Source of the DNA: CBDHDJ01 sp965261645
GTDB lineage: Bacteria > Pseudomonadota > Alphaproteobacteria > SHVV01
Direction: 5' to 3'
Length of the DNA stretch: 64,000 bases
NCBI GenBank assembly: GCA_965261645.1
Contig: CBDHDJ010000003.1
Span: 1,426,001-1,490,000 of the forward strand
The number at the start of each line of letters is the position of its first letter. Position 1 is the stretch's first letter. Of the stretch, positions 16,934-27,479 are shown in pieces. A program made the translations under genes and the position numbers. The notes under the pieces were generated by a model. That model had not been told where the DNA came from. It did not search any database and was given only the letters and a program-made list of their open reading frames with translations.

Positions 16934-19900
16934 ATGGTAGCGACGCTGGCCCAAATGGCCTCGGCGGCCTATTACCTTGAGAGCCAGCGCTCCTTCCGTC
17001 ATCCCAACGAGTACTACACCGCGGGCGAGGAACCGGACGGCGTGTGGTGGAACCCCTGCGGCCTGTTCGGGCTTGCCGACGGCGGCAAGGTCGATGGCGG
17101 AGATTTCCACCGGCTCTATCATGGCTTCGCCCCCGACAGCGACGAAAGGCTAACGCGCAATGCCGGAAGCGAGAAGCGTTCGTCCGGCCTCGACATTACA
17201 TTCAGCGCGGACAAGAGCGTCTCCGCCTTGTGGGCTCTCGCCGATCCGGAGCTGCGTTCGCAGATCGAGTGTGCGCACAATGAAGCGGCCCGTGCCGCAT
17301 TGACAGAGACGGTGCTGCGGTATTGCGCCTGGACGCGGCTTCAGGAACGGGATGGAACCAGGGTTGTGGCGGCGGACATCATGGGGGCGATGTTCCAGCA
17401 TGGCACCAGTCGCGAGAACGACCCGCAGCTTCATACCCATTGCACGATCTTCAATGCCGCGCGAACGCACCGGGACGGCAAGTACCGGGCGCTGCACCAG
17501 CACCCGGTCTATGCCTGGATGAAGGCGGCAGGGGCGGTCTACCGCAATGCGTTAGCGTGGACCCTGCGGGACCGGCTTGGCATTCGCATGGAGCAGTACG
17601 GCAAGGATGGGGAGTTCACCCGTATCTCTGGCTTTTCCCCATCCGCCGGAACCGCCGAGCAAGAACCGGCAGCGTTGATCGCGCACTGGTCGAAGCGCCG
17701 GGGACAGATTGTTGAGGCGGCCCGGGAGATGGGCTTTACGGTCGAGGGCAACGCCCCGAGGGCAGCAGCGGCGAACAAGATCACGCGAACCGGCAAATCG
17801 CCGGACAACGACCCGGAGATTCGCCATGCGCGCTGGCAAGGCGAAGCGGAGGGATATGTACAACGCGAAGGACTGATCGCCCCGCTTCTGGTCAAGGTGG
17901 AAGATATAACCCAGGAGCAGATCCGGGCTCTGACGGCGGTGCTGGAAGATCTACCAGATCGCCTTACGCGCGAAGAAGCGGTATTCCGCCTGCCCGACAT
18001 CGTCGAGCGAGTGGGCAATGCCACCGCCGGATTAATGAACCATGAGGCGGTAGCAACAAGCATAGAACGGGTATTGCTAAGCCCCGAGGTGGTGCGCCTG
18101 ACCCGCCCGCCGCGGTCGGCCGAGGGCCGAGCCGATATGGCGCACACGAGACTCTATTCGACCCGTCACACTCTACAGATGGAGCAGGAAGTCAGGGATA
18201 TGGCGGTAGGCATGGCCGCCGATACGGGACACTCCCTGCCCGCCCAGGCCGTCGGCGCAAAGGTGGCGGGGCTGCTGAAGGCGGGCTATCTTCTGAGCGA
18301 GGAACAGATCGCGGCGATCCGCATGGTCACCTCTTCGGAGGGCCGGGTCGCCATCATCGAAGGGGCGGCAGGCTCGGGCAAGACCACAACGCTGCGTCCG
18401 ATCGCCGATCTCTACCGTGAACATGGGAGCGACATCATCGCCACCGCCGTGGCCTGGCGCACGGCAGTGGCGCTTGGCAACGATGTCGATGCGCGGCCGT
18501 TCTGCGTCGACAAGCTGCTGCGCCTTGCCGCGCGGAGCGGCATCGAGATTACTAAGGACACCATCATTATCACCGACGAAGCGGGGATGCTGTCGACCCG
18601 CCAGGCGCATCATATTCTCCAGCTCTCCGAACGCCACGGAGCAAAGATCGTCTTCGCCGGCGACACCCAACAACAGCAACCCGTTGAGGCAGGACCGGGG
18701 CTGAGGTTGATCCGCGATGCGGTTGGCAGTGTCCGGGTGGACCGCATCCGGCGCCAGAAGGCGGACCTGGAGGATATCCTGACCCATGTCCAGGGCGAGA
18801 CACCCGAGACGGCGCGGCTGCTGGCGAGTTCGATGACAGAGGAGAGGCGCAGCCGCATTCTTACCTACTACGAGAACATGAAGGGGAGACTTGAATTTAC
18901 GCCGTGGCAGGTCGCTGTGTCCGAGGCGCTGCGCGACGGCGATGCGACATCGGCCATTGCAGCGCTCCACCTTCGTGGGCGGTTCCATATCGGCTACGAT
19001 GAAGAAAAGACATTGACCGATCTGGTTGACGACTGGGACCGCTACCAGCGGGCGAACCCAAACAAGTCCAGCGTGGTGCTGGCGCGCACACGGGCTGAAG
19101 CGCGGGCACTGTCGCACCTGATGCGGGAACGCCGGTTCGCTGCACTGCCGGATGGTGAACGGGCCGATGCGGACCGAGTGACGGTTATGATCAGCCGGGG
19201 CACGGAAGACGAACGGGCGGCGTCGCCGCTGGAGATCGCGCGCGGTGACCGGTTGCGCATCGGCGCCACCCACTGGGAGAAGCAGCTGTTCAACGGCACT
19301 GTGGTCACGGTGGAGGACTTCAAGGTTGAGAAGAGTGAGGCCGGTACGGAGCCGAGTGTCCTGATATCGGCGCGTACCGGGGATGGCCGTAAGGTCAGCT
19401 TCCGTCACGACGAAATCCGCGACTGGTACGGCAATATCCGTCTCGATCATGGCTATGCGATGACCATCACCTCGGCCCAGGGGTTGACCGTGGACCGGAC
19501 CTTCCTTCTGGCCGATGCAAGGCCTTCGCGTGAGACGATCTATCCCGCCGCAACGCGCCACCGCGAGAGGCTCGACATCTACGTCAACCGGGCGCCGCTC
19601 GCCCTCGACATTGCCGACAAGCGGGCGGACAACGACCGGGAGGCGGCGGTGACTGATACCGAAATCCGAGCCTACCTAGCCGAACGTTGGTCCCGTTCGC
19701 AACAGAAGGAGGCAGCGCTCGACTACATGGCCGATGGCGTATGGGAAGAGCGTCGAGAGAATGTCACGGATGAAAGGAGCCGATCCCCGGGTGAAGTCCA
19801 TGACGAGGATATCCGTGCGGCGGCAAACGACAACGCGCTGGTTCGCATCGCGCGGGATGTCCGGCGCACTGCCTTCGGCTGGCGTCACGCCCAGACGGTT

Positions 19901-22417
19901 GCCGCCTTCGCCGACGGACACAGGCAGGTTCTTGCGGCGTATGAGGATCTACGTGAACGGACCCGCATTGAAGGTGATACCGTGGCGCTCAGCGGTACGT
20001 TCCGGGAGACGCTCACTCGCCATGGGGTATTGCTGAAACAGGCCGAGACCTTCCGCGCCCGACCGGACGATTTCGCGCCCCTGCTGGCGGATCGCGGCGG
20101 CATCGCCCGCAAGGACCTCGACGAGTTCCAGGACTTACATGCCCGCGCGCAACGCCACAAGCGCGCGGCCACGATGCGGCACGTGCATCGGATCAAGCGC
20201 GAGGCGGAACAGGAGGCGCGACAACCGACACCCGGATTGCGGCAAGGGGAGCTGGCGCTGGAGGGCGGTCGTGCGGAGGCACCCAGGCGTTCCGATACGG
20301 TGACGCCGGACACGACCGGGAAGCTGTCTCCCGAACGTGACGCGACGCCGGCCGAGTTCGCCGACGACATTCCGCCGGTCGAAGCCGAAAATTATCCTTG
20401 GGCACTTGCCGCGGCCGCGCAGGAGGACGTACCACCGGACCAAGATCCCCCCAGGCTGGACTGGCTCGCGCCTTACGAAGCCTTGCAGCGGGACTGGAAC
20501 GAGCTCACCGAACGGGTCCGGCAAACCGGTGAACCGTTGTTCTACGCCAAGGGCTACATAGGCATGATCCCACGTATTCAGGAGGTGGCGGAGAACGGGC
20601 AAATCCCGGCCGAAACAAGGGCGCTATTCGTCGAGGCGCTCCAAAATCACCAACGGGATCTCTCAACGCGCCAGTACGTGGAGGATTACCTTGATGCCGT
20701 CGAACGGCACATGGAGACGCATGCTTCCCTCCAGCGCGTCGCCGATGGCCTCAGCGTTCGGATCGTTAACCTATCGGATCACCTGGGCTGGAGACAGGAA
20801 GCAGACCGCCTGACGGCAACGGCCGAGACCATCCTTGGCGATGGCGAGAGGTATGGCGTCCATCTCGACAATATGGAAACCGGCAGGGCGAGCGTAGAAC
20901 GGGAAATGTCACGGCTGCGCCAAATCATCCGGGAGGATGGCGAATATGCTTCCGCAATCAAGACGTCGGAACCGCACAGAGATCCTATTGATACACGGGA
21001 GAAAGACGAACAACCGGAGTCCGTGACGCAGGCCTGGATGCCGGCCTACGAAGCCTTGCGGCAGGACTGGAACAGCCTCATCGAAGACGTCCGGCAAGCC
21101 GGTATCCCATTATTCTACGCCAAGGGCTACATGGACATCGTCACGCGCGTTCAAACGATTGCGGAAAACCCGGATATCCCGACCAAATCACGGGCGCCCT
21201 TGATCCAGGTGCTTGAAAACCACCAGCACTATCTCTCGACCCGCAAACAGATCCTGGACTATCCGGGCGAAGTGGAACTGCACATGGATGGGCGCGCCGC
21301 TCTCCGGGACGTTGCAGCGGATCGGGAAAACGAGCTGACCGGGGTTTCGGCCTACCCGGACTGGCGGCAGGAGGCCGAGCGCCTCATGGCGGCGGGTGAG
21401 GCCATCCTCTCCAGCAAGGGAACCTATGGCACCCATCTTGAGAGGCTGGTCACGGCCAGGACGCTCATGACAAGGGCGCTCACGGCGCTTCACGAGGTGA
21501 TCGGCGTTGATGACAGGGAGTTGGCCGAACGGCAGGCGCGAGAGCTGCGGCGCCAACGAAACCGTCACTGGGTTGGTCCCAGGTTTGCATCGGATGACGG
21601 CGCTGCGCCAGATACGGCACGGGCCATGTCCAGTGGCGCCGCGCCTGTGCAGGCGGCACTCTCCGGGCTCGGCCGCGCCATCGGCTACTTCGTCGGCGGG
21701 CAGGACTATCAAAATCGGCTGCGGGATGCGACCTTCGCGCGGCAGGCCCTGGAGCGCGCGGGGAAACTGAAGTGGGACTGGAACCGCCAGGTGGATCGTG
21801 CCGCGGAAGAGGGTGTCCATGTCATCTACACGGAAGACTACGAGCGTCTGAACAAGGAGCTGGACAAGGTCTCCCAGAACATGTTCCTGGATCGCGGCGT
21901 TGAATCGGAGATCAGCACGGTGCTCGCTCAGCTCCGCAAGGTCGTGTCAAACCGCAACTACTTCGACGATTGCCGCGAACACATGGCGGGCCAAATGGAC
22001 CGCCGCGAGGCGCTGGTGGCCAACGCGGCCGAGCGGGGTGTGGCGGTTCCGGACCTTGGCCGCTATGACACATGGCGGGATGTGACCGACTTTGCCGTGG
22101 GCCGCTGCGAGGAACTCGTGGACGACCCGGGCAATTACCGCATTCACCTCAATTACATCGCGCACGCGCAAGAGAGCCTCGACATAACGCTCGGGCGGGT
22201 GCGCGACGTGCTTGAAGACGACGACCGGCACCTCGCGGCGAGCCTGGCAGGGCAACGCGAGGGCGAGGACATCCGAATGCGCGAGCAGCGCGTCGCCCGC
22301 CTTCTCGAGGATCCGGAGAAGCTCCAGGAGTTGCGGCAACAGCGCGCCGAGCGCAAGGCCGAAAAGTCCGAAAGTCAACAGCAGAGCAAAGGCCGCTATT
22401 GGAGCATGCGCATCTAG
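16934..22417 (+). CDS. MobF/TrwC-family relaxase-helicase, copy 1, with extended C-terminal repeats
   Basis: A 1827-residue protein. The N-terminal TrwC relaxase domain (1 to about 300) has two Tyr pairs (Y13/Y14, Y27/Y28), GLDITFSADKS and the metal-binding QLHTH motif. A superfamily I helicase follows, with Walker A GAAGSGKT (about 477-484), Walker B-like ITDEAGM (about 546-552) and the late motif HGYAMTITSAQG (about 840). It nicks oriT and unwinds the transferred strand. Beyond about residue 1170 come three divergent ~170-residue helical repeats, each opening with a DWN motif and an FYAKGY/IYTEDY box, a region I do not recognise in TrwC or TraI. No T4SS is encoded nearby, so transfer would need a helper. 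Confidence 0.93.
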   Translation: MVATLAQMASAAYYLESQRSFRHPNEYYTAGEEPDGVWWNPCGLFGLADGGKVDGGDFHRLYHGFAPDSDERLTRNAGSEKRSSGLDITFSADKSVSALWALADPELRSQIECAHNEAARAALTETVLRYCAWTRLQERDGTRVVAADIMGAMFQHGTSRENDPQLHTHCTIFNAARTHRDGKYRALHQHPVYAWMKAAGAVYRNALAWTLRDRLGIRMEQYGKDGEFTRISGFSPSAGTAEQEPAALIAHWSKRRGQIVEAAREMGFTVEGNAPRAAAANKITRTGKSPDNDPEIRHARWQGEAEGYVQREGLIAPLLVKVEDITQEQIRALTAVLEDLPDRLTREEAVFRLPDIVERVGNATAGLMNHEAVATSIERVLLSPEVVRLTRPPRSAEGRADMAHTRLYSTRHTLQMEQEVRDMAVGMAADTGHSLPAQAVGAKVAGLLKAGYLLSEEQIAAIRMVTSSEGRVAIIEGAAGSGKTTTLRPIADLYREHGSDIIATAVAWRTAVALGNDVDARPFCVDKLLRLAARSGIEITKDTIIITDEAGMLSTRQAHHILQLSERHGAKIVFAGDTQQQQPVEAGPGLRLIRDAVGSVRVDRIRRQKADLEDILTHVQGETPETARLLASSMTEERRSRILTYYENMKGRLEFTPWQVAVSEALRDGDATSAIAALHLRGRFHIGYDEEKTLTDLVDDWDRYQRANPNKSSVVLARTRAEARALSHLMRERRFAALPDGERADADRVTVMISRGTEDERAASPLEIARGDRLRIGATHWEKQLFNGTVVTVEDFKVEKSEAGTEPSVLISARTGDGRKVSFRHDEIRDWYGNIRLDHGYAMTITSAQGLTVDRTFLLADARPSRETIYPAATRHRERLDIYVNRAPLALDIADKRADNDREAAVTDTEIRAYLAERWSRSQQKEAALDYMADGVWEERRENVTDERSRSPGEVHDEDIRAAANDNALVRIARDVRRTAFGWRHAQTVAAFADGHRQVLAAYEDLRERTRIEGDTVALSGTFRETLTRHGVLLKQAETFRARPDDFAPLLADRGGIARKDLDEFQDLHARAQRHKRAATMRHVHRIKREAEQEARQPTPGLRQGELALEGGRAEAPRRSDTVTPDTTGKLSPERDATPAEFADDIPPVEAENYPWALAAAAQEDVPPDQDPPRLDWLAPYEALQRDWNELTERVRQTGEPLFYAKGYIGMIPRIQEVAENGQIPAETRALFVEALQNHQRDLSTRQYVEDYLDAVERHMETHASLQRVADGLSVRIVNLSDHLGWRQEADRLTATAETILGDGERYGVHLDNMETGRASVEREMSRLRQIIREDGEYASAIKTSEPHRDPIDTREKDEQPESVTQAWMPAYEALRQDWNSLIEDVRQAGIPLFYAKGYMDIVTRVQTIAENPDIPTKSRAPLIQVLENHQHYLSTRKQILDYPGEVELHMDGRAALRDVAADRENELTGVSAYPDWRQEAERLMAAGEAILSSKGTYGTHLERLVTARTLMTRALTALHEVIGVDDRELAERQARELRRQRNRHWVGPRFASDDGAAPDTARAMSSGAAPVQAALSGLGRAIGYFVGGQDYQNRLRDATFARQALERAGKLKWDWNRQVDRAAEEGVHVIYTEDYERLNKELDKVSQNMFLDRGVESEISTVLAQLRKVVSNRNYFDDCREHMAGQMDRREALVANAAERGVAVPDLGRYDTWRDVTDFAVGRCEELVDDPGNYRIHLNYIAHAQESLDITLGRVRDVLEDDDRHLAASLAGQREGEDIRMREQRVARLLEDPEKLQELRQQRAERKAEKSESQQQSKGRYWSMRI

Positions 22418-22540
22418 TCCGGCCGGGCCGGCGACGAGATCACGAGAGCCGTCGTGCATCGCACGAAGGGAGTCCCCAACGAGCCTCGCCACGGAGCAAC
22501 AGGAGATGCAGAATTAGTAAGAACAAACGGGGGTAAGCGC

Positions 22541-22975
22541 ATGGACTTGATTCAGCGTAGCGGCGGCGTAGCACTCATCGTCATCGGCGCCGTGGTCGCA
22601 CTCCACACGGTCATCGTGCCGCTGTACCACGCTTCCAGCGAAGCCAGTCCGAACAGCCCGATTTGGAGCATCATTGATCCATTCATAGCACTGGCGGTCG
22701 TGCTGGGCGTGATCTTCGGCTATATCCGCAAGAGAAGCGTGGACCACGAGGGCGGCGGAGCGCCGATTAGCCGCGAATTTCTGACAGCCAACACGCTGTG
22801 CTACGGTTTCCTGTTTGTGGGCATCCTGTTCTTTTGGAACTGGTTCAACTTGCTGAGTCCCGATTTTACCGCAGTTGGGGCAGATACCGTCTCCCTGGTG
22901 TGGGCCTTCATAGACGCCGCCCTGCCACTGCTTGCAGGCGTGATGGGCCTATCCCTGCTTAAAGGCGGCAAGTAG
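22541..22975 (+). CDS. Small integral membrane protein, 144 aa
   Basis: Four hydrophobic segments at about residues 10-31, 43-63, 85-106 and 122-140, with a charged loop (YIRKRSVDHEGGG) between the second and third. ATG 22541 has a GGGGG-type box 7-8 bp upstream. It lies just after relaxase 1 and is absent from unit 2, in a 3.6 kb insertion between the relaxase and Slam. No family recognised. Confidence 0.68.
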   Translation: MDLIQRSGGVALIVIGAVVALHTVIVPLYHASSEASPNSPIWSIIDPFIALAVVLGVIFGYIRKRSVDHEGGGAPISREFLTANTLCYGFLFVGILFFWNWFNLLSPDFTAVGADTVSLVWAFIDAALPLLAGVMGLSLLKGGK

Positions 22976-23068
22976 GTCGCCCATTCCTGGCGGTATTGTC
23001 GATATTGACATCAATCCACAAGCTGGCTGAGCGCGCACCACACCACGGTACCTCGAAGTCTGAAATGC

Positions 23069-23112
23069 CTGGCAGGGCAACATGAGGGCGAGGACATCCG
23101 AATGCGCGAGCA
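23069..23112 (+). repeat. Displaced 44-bp scar of a relaxase 3' end
   Basis: The sequence matches the relaxase segment coding LAGQxEGEDIRMRE (22244-22287 in copy 1; near 55883 in copy 2) with two mismatches to each, sharing one variant with each copy. It lies outside any relaxase gene and marks a recombination joint. Confidence 0.75.
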
Positions 23113-23324
23113 GTGTCAATTACGACTGAAAATTTACCACTATTGCCGATCGAAAATTTCTCGCTTTGAGCGCGCGTGCGCATTCCGACGCAAAGCGGCC
23201 ACTGATTCCGATTTAATCCGGCCACCGATTCCGATCCAAAGCGGCCAGTCGGGTTGGCGATGTGATCGACCTCGTTGGGTGATCCTGACAGGGGCTACCT
23301 TCGCGCCTTTTGAGAGGAGCGAGG

Positions 23325-24861
23325 ATGCCCCGGGAGAGATTGCCCATGCGCAAGATTAGCGACGTTCTACGGCTGCACGCCGGCGGATTGTCGAAGCGGC
23401 GGATTGCCGTCAGCTTGAACATCGGCCGCACGGCAGTCGGCGATTACATCAACCGCGCGCGCCGCGCGGGTCTGGGCTGGCCGCTGGCCGAGGATCTTTC
23501 GGACGAGGATCTGGAACGGCTGCTGTTCCCGCCGCCTGTGGCGGTTTCTCCCGATCGCCGGTCGCTTCCCGACTGGCCGGTGCTGCATCGCGAGTTGAAG
23601 CGGCCCGGCGTCACCCTGTCCCTGTTGTGGGAAGAGTACCGCGCGGTCCATCGGGACGGCTACGGCTACAGCCGGTTCTGCGAACTCTACCGTGCCTGGA
23701 AGGGCGGGCTCGCCCCGACCATGCGTCAGAGCCATGTGGCCGGCGAGAAGATGTTCGTCGATTATGCCGGCGCCACCCTCGAGGTGATCGACGGCCTTAC
23801 CGGCGAGGTCCGCGCGGCCCAGATCTTCGTCGCCACCCTGGGCGCCTCCAGCTACACCTACGCCGAGGCGACCTAGACGCAAGCGCTGCCCAACTGGATT
23901 GGCTCGCACAGCCGCGCCTTCGCCTACTTCGGCGGGGTGGCGGCGCAAGTCGTGCCGGACAATCTCAAGTCCGGCGTCGTCAAGGCCTGTCTGTACGATC
24001 CCGAGATCAACCGCACCTATGCCGGCATGGCGGCCCATTACGACACCGCGATCGTGCCGGCACGGCCGCGCAAACCGCGGGACAAAGCGAAAGTGGAAGT
24101 CAGCGTCCAGATCGTCGAGCGCTGGGTTCTGGCCCGCCTGCGCAATCGCCGTTTCTTCAGCCTCGCCGAACTGAACCAGGCCATCCATGAACGGCTGGAA
24201 GACCTGAACGGGCGGGAGACAAAGCATCATGGGCGCGTCCCGCCGGAAATTGTTCGAAGCACTCGACCGACCGGCGCTCAAGCCGTTGCCTGCCCAACCC
24301 TATCAATACGCCGAATGGAAGCAGCGCCGCGCCGGCCTCGACTACCATGTCGAGATCGCCAAGCATTACTATTCGGTTCCCCATACCCTGGCCAAACAGA
24401 AGCTCTGGGCCCGGATCACCGAGCGCACCATCGAGATCTTCCATAAAGGCAAGCGTGTGGCCGCCCACATGCGCGGATCCGGCAATCGACGCCACACCAC
24501 CATCGCCGAACACATGCCCAGTGCGCACCGGCGTTATGCCGGTTGGACACCGGCGCGCATCCGAAGCCGGGCCACGGCGGTGGGAGCCAATACCGAGATC
24601 CTGGTCGATGTCATCATGCGCAACCGGCCGCACCCCGAACAGGGCTTCCGCTCCTGTATCGGCATCCTTCGCCTCGCCAAGACCTACGGATCGGAACGGC
24701 TGGAGGCCGCCTGCGAACGAGCCCTGGAGATCGACGCCACCTCCTATTCTTCCGTCGCCTCCATCCTCAAGAACAAACTCGAGCGCCGCGCACCGCGACA
24801 GGCCACGGACGGGCCGGCGATCGATCACCCCAATATCCGCGGCCCGCAATACTTTCACTGA
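23325..24861 (+). pseudogene. istA: IS21 transposase IstA, disrupted
   Basis: The N-terminal helix-turn-helix (MRKISDVLRLHAGGLSKRRI) and the start of the DDE integrase core (EKMFVDYAGATLEV) are intact. A TAG at 23874-23876 replaces a likely CAG (Gln), the frame then continues through PDNLKSGV and DKAKVEVSVQIVERW, and a second lesion near 24222 shifts to the frame encoding the C-terminus (to 24861). Two independent lesions make this IS unable to transpose alone. Confidence 0.88.
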
Positions 24862-24870
24862 GGAGACATC

Positions 24871-25644
24871 ATGCTGCACCATCCCACCCTCGACCAACTA
24901 AGGCATCTCAAGCTGCACGGCATGGCGCGCGCCTTCGCCGAATTAGGTGACAACGCCCAGGCCGGCGAACTCGACCATGCTCAATGGCTGGCCCTGCTGC
25001 TCGACCGAGAAGAGGCCGAACGCAACGACCGGCGATTGACCTACAGGCTTCGCAACGCACGCCTGCGCCATCCGGACGCCTGCATCGAGGATGTCGATTA
25101 CCGCGCCCCCCGGCGCCTCGATAAAGCCCTGTTCCAGCAACTGACCAGAGGCCAATGGATCACAAGAAAACAAAACCTGATCATCACCGGCCCCTGCGGC
25201 GTCGGTAAATCATGGCTCGCCTGCGCGCTCGGCCAGAAGGCCTGCCGCGACGACTTCTCCGTCCTCTACAAGCGCATCCCAAGGATGTTCGCCGAACTGG
25301 AAATGGGGCGCGCCGACGGCCGCTACCCCCGCCTGTTTCGGGCCCTCACCAGAGCCAATCTCCTGATCCTCGACGATTGGGGCCCCGACCGCCTCAATCC
25401 CGATCAGCGACGCGATCTCATGGAAATCGTCGAGGACCGATACAACAACGCCGCCATCCTGGTCACCAGCCAGCTGCCGTTGGCGAAGTGGCACGACGTC
25501 ATCGGCGAACCCACCTTCGCCGACGCCATCCTCGACCGCATCGTCCACAATGCCCATCGGATCGACCTCGTCGGGCCCTCCATGCGAAAGGCCATCGCCG
25601 AAAATATCAACGCCAACGCGATTGACCATACAGAGCAAAAATGA
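24871..25644 (+). CDS. istB: IS21 helper ATPase IstB
   Basis: A 257-residue AAA+ protein with Walker A GPCGVGKS (about 109-116), Walker B LLILDDWG (about 166-173) and the sensor motif LVTSQLP. It starts 10 bp after istA with a GAGGAG box. IstB assists the transposase in target selection. Intact, although its partner istA is broken. Confidence 0.93.
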   Translation: MLHHPTLDQLRHLKLHGMARAFAELGDNAQAGELDHAQWLALLLDREEAERNDRRLTYRLRNARLRHPDACIEDVDYRAPRRLDKALFQQLTRGQWITRKQNLIITGPCGVGKSWLACALGQKACRDDFSVLYKRIPRMFAELEMGRADGRYPRLFRALTRANLLILDDWGPDRLNPDQRRDLMEIVEDRYNNAAILVTSQLPLAKWHDVIGEPTFADAILDRIVHNAHRIDLVGPSMRKAIAENINANAIDHTEQK

Positions 25645-25772
25645 CATCAAAGGAACACCCAACGGCGACGATCACGCCGCCCAAACCGACCCCCGGCCAA
25701 AGTGGCCGTTTTGGATCGGAACAGGTGGTCGCTTTCAGCCGAAATCGGTGGCCGCTTTCATCGGAATGCGCA

Positions 25773-26141
25773 CGCGCGGTCGTACTCCCAGACGCGGTGT
25801 TTGGGGTGTTGGACTTGGGCGAGCTGTAGATAACCGGATTGGCGCAGCAGACCACCGAGAGTCTGGCGGCGACAACCCGGTTATCCAAAGCGGGCGTGTG
25901 TCACCGCTCCGGTTTCCTTTTGAGCCGGCGATCACGCGGCGGCTCTTTTCCTGCGTCCATCCGAGCCGGACTGCAGCAGCATATGGGGAGACACTACAGG
26001 AGCCGTCCCGAATGGGCCGCAATCTACTGTCCGCGATTTAATGAAATCGGTGTCCGGTATTTTTGTGAAATCTGCAGGCCCGCGGTGTTGGCGGAAGGAC
26101 GGCCTGCATGCCTTCACACCAGGCACTCTATTGATGGCCCA
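25773..26141. other. Stretch between IS21 and Slam 1
   Basis: No gene. GATAACCGGATTG near 25835 and a partly complementary CCCGGTTATCC near 25877 could be ends of a lost element. Similarity with unit 2 resumes at about 26079 (56062 in unit 2), just before the Slam stop codon. Confidence 0.4.
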
Positions 26142-27479
26142 CTAGAAGGTCCGGACCACCCCGACTTCCAAGACGTTGCGCTTGTAGTCGTAAAGGCTGA
26201 GGTTGCTGCTCCGGCGTTCATGCTTGACCGTCAGCTCGGGCATGAACCCGAACAGCTCGATATGGCGGTTCGATACCTTCATCCGCCCGGCCAGTGTCCG
26301 GTCCTGCCGTGCTTCGGGGCCGAAGGCGGTGATCGGACTATCGTAACGCCGCAATCTGTAGGTCGATCCCACGGTCGCCACGAAGCCCCTGGGAAGCTCC
26401 CGCGTGGCCGATGCCCCGACGATGAACTCCCGCCACGAATAGGCCTCGCTGTCCACGGCCTCGCGGCGAAATACACCATCGGCCCGCAGTAACGTGGCGC
26501 GCCCGAGTGCGTGGGCTAGACCCACCTGGGTGCTGTACATGTTACCTTCGCCAAGGAAGGTCTCGTAGGAGATCCGGTCGCCTCCGACCGCTGCGCTCAG
26601 CCGCCAGGCCGGCGCCATTTGCCAGTTGCCCGAAAGCTCGACGCCGGCTGCCCGGCTGTACATCTCACCACCCAGTCGCCGTGCGCGCGCTGTCAGTTCC
26701 GGGCGCAGGTCGAACTTCTCGAACAGAAACCGCGGTCCCGCCCGCAGGGTCAGGGTCCGGTCATTGAACTTGCTCTTCTCGTAGGTCCGCGTAGACAGGC
26801 TGGCGCCGGTGCGGAACCTCAGATCCGGTGAGATGCGCGCCTCGTATCCCCCCGAGATACGGGCGTTCAGGCCTACGCCGCTGGTTTGCCGCGCGTCCTC
26901 CGAGAGTTGGGCCGGGAAGCCAAACAGGTTGACCTGCCGCGAGCTGGTCGCGGCGTTGATATTGCTGTCGGGGGCGAGCGCGGCCGCCGCGCTGACCGAC
27001 CAGGTCTTGCGGCGGCGGATCGCATCGAGAAATGCCAGTGTCCGGGCGCGGACGACAGGCGGCAAATCCTTGTCACCAAGCACCTGACGGAAATGAATAG
27101 CAGCGCTGTCGTCTTCCTTGGCCCGGAAGTAGGCGAGCGCCAGATCGAGCCGCACCCGCGGCAGGGTCGGGTCACGGATCAGCATGGCGCGGAACCGGGT
27201 GATGGCGGTTTGCCAATCCTCCCGCGCCATCGCGATCGAGCCGTACAGGAAATCCAGGTCGTCTATATTCCCCTCTCCTGGCTTGACGCCCTGGAGCAGG
27301 AACTTCGCGTCCTCCAATTCACCCTTGGCCAACGCCGCCCTGGCGGCCTCGATCAGGGTTTCGGCGGACAGCTCCGATCGTCGTGGCGCCTCTTGTGCCA
27401 CCGCGAGTCCGGATATGCCTACAACCGCCAGCATCAGTGCCAGCAGTAGTCGGACCAACATATTCGCGTAGCGGTTCAT
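26142..27479 (-). CDS. Slam-type surface lipoprotein assembly modulator (DUF560), intact
   Basis: A 445-residue outer-membrane protein. A signal peptide (1-25; LVRLLLALMLAVVGISGLAVAQ) is followed by a periplasmic TPR-like region (about 30-165; AARAALAKGELEDAKFLL, DWQTAITRFRAML, RLDLALAYFRA) and a 14-strand-type barrel (about 170-445) with the Slam/DUF560 hallmarks LAPDSNIN, FEKFDLRP and a C-terminal aromatic (RTF). Slam proteins move lipoproteins such as TbpB to the cell surface. ATG 27479 is chosen because unit 2 conserves it. It lies downstream of lipoprotein 2 on the same strand, beyond a terminator, so it likely has its own promoter. Confidence 0.9.
   Translation of the reverse strand: MNRYANMLVRLLLALMLAVVGISGLAVAQEAPRRSELSAETLIEAARAALAKGELEDAKFLLQGVKPGEGNIDDLDFLYGSIAMAREDWQTAITRFRAMLIRDPTLPRVRLDLALAYFRAKEDDSAAIHFRQVLGDKDLPPVVRARTLAFLDAIRRRKTWSVSAAAALAPDSNINAATSSRQVNLFGFPAQLSEDARQTSGVGLNARISGGYEARISPDLRFRTGASLSTRTYEKSKFNDRTLTLRAGPRFLFEKFDLRPELTARARRLGGEMYSRAAGVELSGNWQMAPAWRLSAAVGGDRISYETFLGEGNMYSTQVGLAHALGRATLLRADGVFRREAVDSEAYSWREFIVGASATRELPRGFVATVGSTYRLRRYDSPITAFGPEARQDRTLAGRMKVSNRHIELFGFMPELTVKHERRSSNLSLYDYKRNVLEVGVVRTF

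Larger units (their letters stand above)
23177..25772 (+). mobile_element. IS21-family insertion sequence
   Basis: Terminal inverted repeats begin TGCGCATTCCGA on both ends, followed by repeated AAAGCGGCCAC blocks (three or so at each end), the multiple-terminal-repeat pattern of IS21. CGCGCG abuts both outer ends and may be the target duplication. It contains istA (broken) and istB. Just left, near 23115-23165, GAAAATTT-type repeats look like the end of another, lost IS21-like element. Confidence 0.85.

Noticed and set aside
18173..19561. 462-codon minus-strand frame
   Set aside because: Lies wholly inside relaxase 1 helicase domain on the opposite strand; no motifs.
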